A DNA stretch of 15,124 nucleotides from Bacteroides_E sp964522975 (GTDB lineage Bacteria; Bacteroidota; Bacteroidia; Bacteroidales; Bacteroidaceae): assembly GCA_964522975.1 (NCBI GenBank), contig CAZFXK010000064.1, forward strand, positions 1 through 15,124. The letters are read 5' to 3'. Positions within the stretch are counted from its first letter, which is position 1; every line of letters starts with the position of its first letter. Position numbers and translations under genes: made by a program. Below are positions 7,315 through 14,205 of the stretch, piece after piece. The notes under the pieces were generated by a model. That model ran no database searches, had not been told where the DNA came from, and saw only the letters and a list, made by a program, of their open reading frames with translations.

Positions 7315-7760
7315 CCGATTGGGGCTATTGGGGAATGTTCATTGCTGCTGCCTTGGCCGGTTCTGTTTTTCCATTCAGTTCTGAAGCCATACTGATTGGC
7401 TTGTTACACCCGTCCTTAGGATTGAATACCGTAATATGCATAATTGTTGCCACCATAGGAAATACATTAGGAGGCATGACTTGTTACTATATTGGTACGA
7501 CAGGAAAGATGGAGTGGATTCAAAAAATTGCAAAAGTGTCGGAAGCACGACTCAGGCAGATGAGGGCTTATCTTAACAAACGAAGCGGATTCATTGCCTT
7601 TTTTACTTTTCTTCCCGGCATAGGTACGCTCATTGCCATTACTTTAGGTTTTATAAGAAGCCATATGGGCATCGTCGGCTCAAGTATGTTTCTGGGCAAG
7701 CTATCGAGATACATTGTGGTAGCCATGGCCGCTAAAGGATTATTTTCTTATTTTATATAG
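7290..7760 (+). CDS. YqaA/DedA-like small membrane protein (VTT/SNARE-associated domain)
   Basis: A 156-residue inner-membrane protein resembling E. coli YqaA, a distant member of the DedA/VTT superfamily, whose better-known members act in lipid flipping and membrane homeostasis. The function of YqaA itself is not established. Visible features are the reentrant-loop style segment around FSSEAILIG (29-37), the helix containing TIGNTLGG (55-62), an amphipathic basic region (about 73-99) and FLPGIG (107-112) followed by a further hydrophobic span. ATG 7290 lies inside the preceding gene and keeps the N-terminal helix; starting at Met16 would cut into that helix. The gap to mnmD is 5 bp. Confidence 0.8.
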   Translation: MDAVTVFLTDWGYWGMFIAAALAGSVFPFSSEAILIGLLHPSLGLNTVICIIVATIGNTLGGMTCYYIGTTGKMEWIQKIAKVSEARLRQMRAYLNKRSGFIAFFTFLPGIGTLIAITLGFIRSHMGIVGSSMFLGKLSRYIVVAMAAKGLFSYFI

Positions 7761-7765
7761 CAATA

Positions 7766-8422
7766 ATGAACAAGGACAGACGCATTAAACAGACAGAAGA
7801 TGGGAGCTATACCTTCTTTATTCCTTCAATGGAGGAGCATTACCACTCCACCAAAGGAGCATATACAGAATCTCAACACATTTACATCGAGAACGGGTTT
7901 AACACCTTTAACCAACAGACTTTAAGTGTTTTAGAGATAGGGTTCGGTACCGGATTAAATACATTCTTAACGGCTCTGGAAGCTGAGAAAAGAGGCCTGA
8001 AAACAGACTACACAACACTTGAAAGATACCCTCTACTGTGGGATGAAGTAGAGTTATTGCACCAAAGCGCCCATAGGTTATTCCGCGAAATTCACATTTG
8101 CCCTTGGGAGGTTCCCTGCACTCTATCTCCCTGCTTTACGCTGCATAAGATGCAATGTAACTATCCCGATGCCGTGTTTAAGTTACCCCCGGAACATTAC
8201 GATTTAGTTTACTTCGATGCCTTTGCTCCGGAAAAGCAACCGGAAATGTGGCAAGAAGAACTTTTTCAACAGCTATATGTTATAATGAAGCCTCACGGAA
8301 AGCTCACTACTTACTGTGTAAAAGGAGAAATCAGACGAATGTTGGAACGATGCCGATTCAAAACAAAAAGACTTCCCGGCCCTCCTCAAGGGAAAAAACA
8401 GATATTAAATGCTCTAAAATAA
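7766..8422 (+). CDS. mnmD: Stand-alone tRNA 5-aminomethyl-2-thiouridine methyltransferase (MnmD)
   Basis: This 218-residue SAM-dependent methyltransferase corresponds to the MnmC2 half of E. coli MnmC and should convert nm5s2U to mnm5s2U at wobble position 34 of certain tRNAs. Family signatures are EEHYHS (23-28) followed by GAYTES (31-36), the SAM motif LEIGFGTGLN (56-65), LERYP (85-89) and DAFAPEKQPEMW (151-162). The FAD-dependent oxidase half that removes carboxymethyl from cmnm5s2U is missing. Single-domain MnmD proteins are known in other bacteria, where nm5 is made by another route or the oxidase is separate. The gene lies between a membrane protein and znuA with 5 and 13 bp gaps, so it is probably cotranscribed without an obvious functional link. 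Confidence 0.9.
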   Translation: MNKDRRIKQTEDGSYTFFIPSMEEHYHSTKGAYTESQHIYIENGFNTFNQQTLSVLEIGFGTGLNTFLTALEAEKRGLKTDYTTLERYPLLWDEVELLHQSAHRLFREIHICPWEVPCTLSPCFTLHKMQCNYPDAVFKLPPEHYDLVYFDAFAPEKQPEMWQEELFQQLYVIMKPHGKLTTYCVKGEIRRMLERCRFKTKRLPGPPQGKKQILNALK

Positions 8423-8435
8423 TGAAAGTAAAATA

Positions 8436-9305
8436 ATGAAACATACCTTATTCCTTTTAATCATAGGTACATTGATACTCACCTCTTGTAAAGAAAAACA
8501 GACAGAGGAGAGACCCCAACTAATGGTTACCATTGAACCGATACGCTATTTTACCGAGGCCATTACAGGCAATCAATATAAAGTAAACAGCATGGTACCT
8601 CAAGGAGTCAGTCCTGAAACCTATGACCCGACTCCGCAACAACTATTGGAACTCTCTAACAGTAAAGCGCTGTTTTATACAGGATATCTTGGGTTTGAAC
8701 AGGCTTGGATGAAAAGGCTACAGGAGAATGCCCCCAACACCCGTTTCTTTAATCTTTCCGACCGGATTCAACTGATGCAGGAAACAACGGCTCATCACGG
8801 ACATACCCACCCGGGAGGCATTGAACCCCATATTTGGAATTCACCCCAGAATGCACTGGTCCTGATAGAAAACATTTGTAGGGCTTTATGCGACTTAGAC
8901 TCCACAAACGCTACTTCCTATCGGGCAAATCTTGAAATGGAAAGAGAGAAGATAGAAGAAACCGATAGACAAATCAAGGAGATTCTGAGCGGCCCCACCC
9001 GTTCCAAGGCTTTTATGATTTATCATCCCACACTTTCTTATTTTGCCAAAGAATATAACTTAACTCAGCTAAGCATAGAGAATGAGGGAAAAGAACCTTC
9101 TCCACGTCATTTGAAAAACCTGATTGAAACGGCCAAGGAGATGGGAGTTAAAGTGATTTTCATTCAACCGGAGTTTGATAAGAGAAATGCAACCCTCATA
9201 GCCAAAGAGATAGGGGCCAAGCTGATTCCCATCAATCCTCTTTCGTACGATTGGCACCAAGAATTAATTCGCATTGCACAGGCACTTAATCCGTCTTTGA
9301 AATGA
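8436..9305 (+). CDS. znuA: Zinc/manganese ABC transporter substrate-binding lipoprotein (ZnuA-like)
   Basis: A cluster A-I metal-binding protein of 289 residues that captures Zn2+ (or Mn2+) in the periplasm for an ABC importer. The N-terminus is a lipoprotein signal with lipobox LTSC and lipidated C18. Two alpha/beta lobes are joined by a long helix (about 158-186). A short His-rich loop (H120, H121, H123, H125) is typical of zinc binders. Likely ligands are H132 (EPHIW), H197 (YHPTLSYF) and D272 (PLSYDW). The usual first ligand His (SPH-T-Y) is Glu here: E61 in SPETYDP. The stop codon overlaps the znuC start by 4 bases, so the two products are translationally coupled. Zinc is more likely than manganese because of the His loop, but specificity is inferred. 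Confidence 0.9.
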   Translation: MKHTLFLLIIGTLILTSCKEKQTEERPQLMVTIEPIRYFTEAITGNQYKVNSMVPQGVSPETYDPTPQQLLELSNSKALFYTGYLGFEQAWMKRLQENAPNTRFFNLSDRIQLMQETTAHHGHTHPGGIEPHIWNSPQNALVLIENICRALCDLDSTNATSYRANLEMEREKIEETDRQIKEILSGPTRSKAFMIYHPTLSYFAKEYNLTQLSIENEGKEPSPRHLKNLIETAKEMGVKVIFIQPEFDKRNATLIAKEIGAKLIPINPLSYDWHQELIRIAQALNPSLK

Positions 9306-10081
9306 AATCAACAAATAAAAAAGAAAAACAACCCTTGGTTGCCATTCGCAATCTCTCGGCCTACTACGATAAGAAAAGAGTGATAGAAAAGGCTGATTTA
9401 ACGATACACAACAATGATTTCTTAGGAATCATTGGCCCAAACGGAGGGGGCAAAACCACCTTCATTCGTTGTATATTAGGCCTTCACACGGAATATGAGG
9501 GAACCATCCAATTCTACAAAGAGGGCAAGGAATCAACGGGGTTAACGCTGGGTTATCTGCCACAGCATCACAACCTGGATAAGAAATTCCCCATAACCGT
9601 TTTTCAGGTGATTGCTTCAGGCCTCAACAGTAAAATATCGCTTACAGGAAGACTACAACCCCATCATAAAGAACGTATAGAAGAAATCATACACGATGTA
9701 GGCTTGGAAAACTACAAAAGTCAATCCATAGGAAGATTAAGTGGAGGACAGATACAACGTGCATTGTTAGGAAGGGCTCTGGTTTCCAATCCGGACCTAT
9801 TAATATTAGATGAGCCCAGCACCTACATAGACAGTGAGTTTGAGACCAGACTTTACGACTTACTGCAAGACATCAATAAGCAGTGTGCCATTATTTTAGT
9901 GAGCCACGACATTGGCACCGTTCTTCAACAAGTAAAATCCATTGCTTGCATCAACCAAAAGTTAGACTACCACCCCGACACCGAAATATCCAACGAGTGG
10001 CTGGAAAAGAATTACCATTGTCCCATAGAGCTGCTGGGACACGGCAACATTCCCCACAGAGTATTAAAGAAACACTCTTAA
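9302..10081 (+). CDS. znuC: Metal ABC transporter ATP-binding protein (ZnuC-like)
   Basis: The cytoplasmic ATPase that would power metal import together with the ZnuA-like lipoprotein. All ABC motifs are present in 259 residues: Walker A GPNGGGKTT (45-53), Q-loop around PQHHN (87-91), signature LSGGQ (146-150), Walker B LLILDEP (166-172) and H-loop H202 (SHD). The C-terminal tail (about 217-259) contains His and Cys residues as in other metal-importer ATPases. ATG 9302 overlaps the znuA stop in an ATGA arrangement. No permease gene (ZnuB-like) follows; the next gene begins after a 149-bp gap with its own promoter-like site. The permease must be elsewhere if the system is functional. Confidence 0.92.
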   Translation: MKSTNKKEKQPLVAIRNLSAYYDKKRVIEKADLTIHNNDFLGIIGPNGGGKTTFIRCILGLHTEYEGTIQFYKEGKESTGLTLGYLPQHHNLDKKFPITVFQVIASGLNSKISLTGRLQPHHKERIEEIIHDVGLENYKSQSIGRLSGGQIQRALLGRALVSNPDLLILDEPSTYIDSEFETRLYDLLQDINKQCAIILVSHDIGTVLQQVKSIACINQKLDYHPDTEISNEWLEKNYHCPIELLGHGNIPHRVLKKHS

Positions 10082-10230
10082 TGTTCAATGAATAAAAGAG
10101 TTATCAATTAAAAATAAAAGAGGGATTATTCTTGACTTAAAGTATTTTTAGCAATCTTTTTCCATTACTTTATCACAAATCATTATCTTTGCACAATTAC
10201 AAGAGTAAAGACACTAATAATTTGAAACAA
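10082..10230 (+). promoter_or_regulatory. AT-rich intergenic region with promoter-like site for the DUF2723 gene
   Basis: This is the only sizeable gap after position 1585. TATCTTTG at 10184-10191 matches the Bacteroidota -7 consensus TAnnTTTG exactly. The matching -33 region is only T-rich (TTTTT at 10157-10161, about 22 bp upstream). Initiation near 10198 gives a leader of about 33 nt before ATG 10231. I see no terminator hairpin behind znuC, so some read-through from the upstream genes is possible. Confidence 0.6.
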
Positions 10231-13200
10231 ATGAAACAATATAAAAGGATAAACAACTGGGTGGGTTGGATTGTCTTTCTTATTGCAGCAACCGTTTACT
10301 GCTTAACCATAGAACCCACGACCAGCTTTTGGGACTGTGGCGAATTTATTACTTCAGCTTATAAATTAGAAGTGGGACATCCACCGGGTGCTCCCTTTTT
10401 TATGTTAACGGCAAACTTCTTTACTCAGTTTGTAAACGATCCGACATTGGTAGCCCGGATGGTAAACTATATGAGTGCACTAATGAGTGCCGCGTGCATT
10501 CTTTTCCTCTTTTGGTCCATTACCCATCTGGTAAAAAAACTTTTAGTAGGTAAAGGAGAAGACACTTTATCCAAGGGACAGATAATCACCATTATAGGAA
10601 GTGGATTGGTAGGTGCTTTGGCCTACACTTTTAGTGATACCTTTTGGTTTAGTGCGGTAGAGGGAGAGGTTTATGCTTACTCCTCACTGTTTACGGCACT
10701 TGTATTCTGGCTGATTCTTAAATGGGAAGAGATGGCCGATCAACCTCACTCCGATAAATGGTTAGTCTTAATAGCCTATCTAACGGGGTTGAGCATTGGT
10801 GTACACCTGCTTAACCTGCTTTGTTTACCGGCCATCGTGTTGGTTTACTACTACAAGAAGAATCCGGAAGCCAACCTGAAAGGATCAATCTTGGCTTTAA
10901 TCGGATCGGCCGTTTTAGTGGCCATCGTACTCTATGGAATGGTACCGGGAGTGGTGAAAGTAGGCGGTTGGTTTGAATTGTTCTTTGTCAATGCATTGGG
11001 CCTCTCCTTTAACTCGGGAGTCATAGCCTATCTGATTGTACTCATCAGCATCTTAATCTGGTCCATCTATGAAAGTTACGGGCAAAAAAGCCAAGTCAGG
11101 ATGAACATCTCGTTCTTACTGACTGTAGCCCTTGTGGGTATTCCTTTCTATGGACACGGAACCCAAAGTGTACTCATCGGCCTCATTGTATTGGCTGCAT
11201 TAGGTTTCTACCTCTTCAGTAAGAAAATTAAAGATAAATATAAGATTTCAGCCCGCACACTTAATACTTCATTGCTTTGCATCATGATGATTCTTGTAGG
11301 CTATTCATCTTATGCCCTCATTGTGATACGCTCCACAGCCAATCCTCCGATGGATCAAAACTCACCGGAAGACATCTTTACTTTAAGCGAGTACTTAGGA
11401 CGGGAGCAATATGGAACTCGACCCTTATTTTACGGACAGACGTATGCTTCAAGGGTAGCTTTGGATGTTGAGGACGGTTACTGTGTGCCTCGCCATAAAA
11501 CGGAAACCACCAAATATGTCCGTAAGGAAAAAACCCAAGCAGATGAAAAAGACCGCTATATTGAGATGCCCGGACGCATTGAATACGAGTATGCTCAAAA
11601 TATGCTGTTCCCCCGAATGTACAGTAGCGGACACACCGACTTCTATAAGCGTTGGATGAATATTAAGGGCGAAGAGGTGGTCTATGATCAATGTGGGGAA
11701 CTAATTACCTTAACTCTTCCCACCTTTTTTGAAAACGTGAAGTTCTTTTTCTCCTATCAACTCAACTTTATGTATTGGCGCTACTTTCTATGGAATTTTG
11801 TAGGACGTCAAAACGATATTCAGGGACATGGTGAAATGGAACACGGAAACTGGATTACAGGCATATCTTTCATCGATAATCTTTTAGTGGGAAATCAAGA
11901 ACTCTTACCCAAGGATCTTAAGGAAAACAAAGGGCGGAATGTGTTTTACGGACTCCCCTTGCTTTTGGGAATCATTGGCATTTTCTGGCAGATTTATCGT
12001 GGAAATCAAGGGGCTAAACAATTCTGGGTGGTATTCTTCCTGTTTTTTATGACCGGAATTGCCATCGTGCTGTATTTGAACCAGACACCCATGCAACCCA
12101 GAGAACGCGATTATGCTTATGCCGGTTCGTTCTATGCCTTTACAATATGGATAGGGATGGGCGTTGCAGGCATTACACGATTACTGGAAAACCATCTTAA
12201 GCTCAACAAAACCGTTGCAGCAACCATCGCTACCTTAGCTTGTTTGCTTGTTCCCATTCAAATGGCAAGTCAAACGTGGGACGATCACGACCGCTCGGGG
12301 CGTTATTTGGCACGAGATTTTGGACAAAACTACCTGATGTCTATTCAGGAAGAGGGGAACCCCATCATATTTACAAACGGGGATAATGATACTTTCCCTC
12401 TTTGGTATAATCACGAAGTAGAGGGTTTCCGCACCGACGCCAGAACCTGTAACCTAAGTTATTTACAGACCGACTGGTATATTGACCAAATGAAACGTCC
12501 GGCTTATGAATCTCCGGCTCTTCCCATCACTTGGGAGCGAATTGAATACATTGAAGGAACGAATGAATACATCCCCATACGTCCTGAATTGAAAAAACAA
12601 TTGGATACGTTATATAGTCGTGCAGAAAAAGAAAAGGAGACCCGTCCGGAAGTGCTTGAAGCTCTTCACAAGGAATTTGGAGAGAATCCTTATGAGCTAA
12701 AAAACATATTAAAATACTGGGTGCGATCCGATAAGGAGGACCTTAAAGTCATTCCTACGGACAGTCTCATCATAACCATTGATAAAGAGGCGGTACGAAA
12801 ATCGGGAATGCTCATACCCAAGGCACTGGGCGATTCCATCCCTGATGTAATGCACATCTCCCTAAAAGGGAAAAGAGCGCTTTACAAAAATGAGCTTATG
12901 ATGCTTGAGCTATTAGCCGAAGCGAACTGGGAACGCCCCATCTATATGGCAATTACCGTGGGAAATGAGAATAGAATCAACTTTGACAAACATTTTGTAC
13001 AGGAGGGTTTAGCGTATCGGTTCACTCCTTTCAATACGGATGAATTGAAAGCAAAGGTGGATACCCAAAAAATGTATGATAACTTAATGAATAAGTTTAA
13101 GTATGGAGGGATGGATAATCCTAAGATATACATCGATGAAAACTCCATGCGGATGTGTTATTCTCACAGAAGGCTCTTTGCAACACTGGTTTCGGAGCTA

Positions 13201-13584
13201 TTGAAAGAAAAGCAAAATGAGAAAGCCTTGGAAGCTGTAACCTATTGTGAGAAGATGATTCCACACGAAACAGTTCCTTATGACTATCAAAACGGCGCAT
13301 TACAATTAGCTGAAGCTTATTATATATTAGATAAGACAGACGAAGGAGATAGAATTCTATCCGCATTGGCAGATAAATCGGTGGAATACATTACTTGGTA
13401 TTTAAGTCTTAAACCGTATGCAATAGCCATTTCGGCTCGTGAAATAGAGTACCATTTAGCTGTTCTCCATACAGAACAATTACTAATGAAAGAGTATAAC
13501 GAAGAGTTAGCCGTGAAATACATGCAAAAGTTTGAACAGCTTTATGAGTTATACTCTACACTTCAGGGATTTAATGCAAACTGA
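10231..13584 (+). CDS. DUF2723 family membrane protein, probable GT-C protein O-mannosyltransferase-like enzyme
   Basis: A 1117-residue protein of the DUF2723 family, which includes human TMEM260, a GT-C fold O-mannosyltransferase. By analogy it probably transfers a sugar from a lipid carrier to exported proteins or glycans at the periplasmic face; substrate and donor are unknown. The first helix (about 9-26) is followed by a loop with WDCGEFI (34-40), whose acidic residues D35 and E38 fit the catalytic position of GT-C enzymes, then HPPGAP (50-55). About a dozen membrane segments extend to roughly residue 685, with a conserved loop PRERDYAYAG (623-632). After the membrane part comes NGDNDTFPLWY (716-726), then a large soluble C-terminal region of about 400 residues ending in TPR-like helices (about 970-1100). 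ATG 10231 is chosen because an upstream in-frame TTG (10189) lies inside the -7 element. Confidence 0.85.
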   Translation: MKQYKRINNWVGWIVFLIAATVYCLTIEPTTSFWDCGEFITSAYKLEVGHPPGAPFFMLTANFFTQFVNDPTLVARMVNYMSALMSAACILFLFWSITHLVKKLLVGKGEDTLSKGQIITIIGSGLVGALAYTFSDTFWFSAVEGEVYAYSSLFTALVFWLILKWEEMADQPHSDKWLVLIAYLTGLSIGVHLLNLLCLPAIVLVYYYKKNPEANLKGSILALIGSAVLVAIVLYGMVPGVVKVGGWFELFFVNALGLSFNSGVIAYLIVLISILIWSIYESYGQKSQVRMNISFLLTVALVGIPFYGHGTQSVLIGLIVLAALGFYLFSKKIKDKYKISARTLNTSLLCIMMILVGYSSYALIVIRSTANPPMDQNSPEDIFTLSEYLGREQYGTRPLFYGQTYASRVALDVEDGYCVPRHKTETTKYVRKEKTQADEKDRYIEMPGRIEYEYAQNMLFPRMYSSGHTDFYKRWMNIKGEEVVYDQCGELITLTLPTFFENVKFFFSYQLNFMYWRYFLWNFVGRQNDIQGHGEMEHGNWITGISFIDNLLVGNQELLPKDLKENKGRNVFYGLPLLLGIIGIFWQIYRGNQGAKQFWVVFFLFFMTGIAIVLYLNQTPMQPRERDYAYAGSFYAFTIWIGMGVAGITRLLENHLKLNKTVAATIATLACLLVPIQMASQTWDDHDRSGRYLARDFGQNYLMSIQEEGNPIIFTNGDNDTFPLWYNHEVEGFRTDARTCNLSYLQTDWYIDQMKRPAYESPALPITWERIEYIEGTNEYIPIRPELKKQLDTLYSRAEKEKETRPEVLEALHKEFGENPYELKNILKYWVRSDKEDLKVIPTDSLIITIDKEAVRKSGMLIPKALGDSIPDVMHISLKGKRALYKNELMMLELLAEANWERPIYMAITVGNENRINFDKHFVQEGLAYRFTPFNTDELKAKVDTQKMYDNLMNKFKYGGMDNPKIYIDENSMRMCYSHRRLFATLVSELLKEKQNEKALEAVTYCEKMIPHETVPYDYQNGALQLAEAYYILDKTDEGDRILSALADKSVEYITWYLSLKPYAIAISAREIEYHLAVLHTEQLLMKEYNEELAVKYMQKFEQLYELYSTLQGFNAN

Positions 13585-13590
13585 ATTCGG

Positions 13591-14205
13591 ATGTTAATAG
13601 AACAACCGCCAAAAATATTCCGGGCTCTTTATCCTGAGGCTATTTTCAGGATGAACCCCAATGAAAAGGCTATTTATCTGACTTTTGATGACGGTCCGAT
13701 ACCCGAAGTAACACCTTGGGTATTAGACTTATTAAAGGAACATCAAATAAAAGCTACTTTTTTTATGGTGGGTGATAATGTAAGAAAACACCCCCAAGTA
13801 TTTGAAAGAGTGGTAGCGGAAGGTCACCGGATAGGTAACCATACATTTAACCATTTACGTGGATTTGAACAGCGTACAGCAAATTATATTGAGAATATTG
13901 CTAAAGCCAAGGAATTCATAGAGAGCCCTTTGTTTAGGCCTCCTCACGGTCAGCTAAGACCCCAACAGTACAAAGCACTTAAAGAACAGTATAAAATAAT
14001 AATGTGGGATTTAGTAACCAGAGACTATAGTAAGATAAAAAACGGCCCGGAAGTGTATGATAATGTGTTGAAATACACAAGAAGTGGTTCTATTGTTACA
14101 TTCCACGACTCCTTAAGAGCTTGGAATAAAGGAAACTTGCAATTTGCATTGCCTCGATCAATTGAGTTTTGGGAGAAAGAGGGTTATGAGTTTAAGCTAC
14201 TCTAA
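13591..14205 (+). CDS. Polysaccharide deacetylase family protein (CE4, NodB domain)
   Basis: A metal-dependent deacetylase domain that removes N- or O-acetyl groups from sugars. In 204 residues all CE4 motifs can be seen: TFDDGP (31-36) with D33 and D34, the metal-binding H84 and H88 (GNHTFNH), RPPHGQ (116-121), W139-D140 and H172 in VTFHDS. The protein is little more than the NodB domain: no signal peptide, membrane anchor or carbohydrate-binding module precedes it, so it is probably cytoplasmic or exported by an unusual route. It starts 6 bp after the DUF2723 gene and overlaps queG by 20 bases, so it belongs to the same transcript. Its substrate cannot be told; a role in modifying a glycan precursor handled by the neighbouring membrane enzyme is speculation. 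Confidence 0.88.
   Translation: MLIEQPPKIFRALYPEAIFRMNPNEKAIYLTFDDGPIPEVTPWVLDLLKEHQIKATFFMVGDNVRKHPQVFERVVAEGHRIGNHTFNHLRGFEQRTANYIENIAKAKEFIESPLFRPPHGQLRPQQYKALKEQYKIIMWDLVTRDYSKIKNGPEVYDNVLKYTRSGSIVTFHDSLRAWNKGNLQFALPRSIEFWEKEGYEFKLL

Noticed and set aside
10189..10230. TTG start for the DUF2723 protein
   Set aside because: This TTG is part of the -7 element TATCTTTG. ATG 10231 gives the usual short N-terminus before the first helix.
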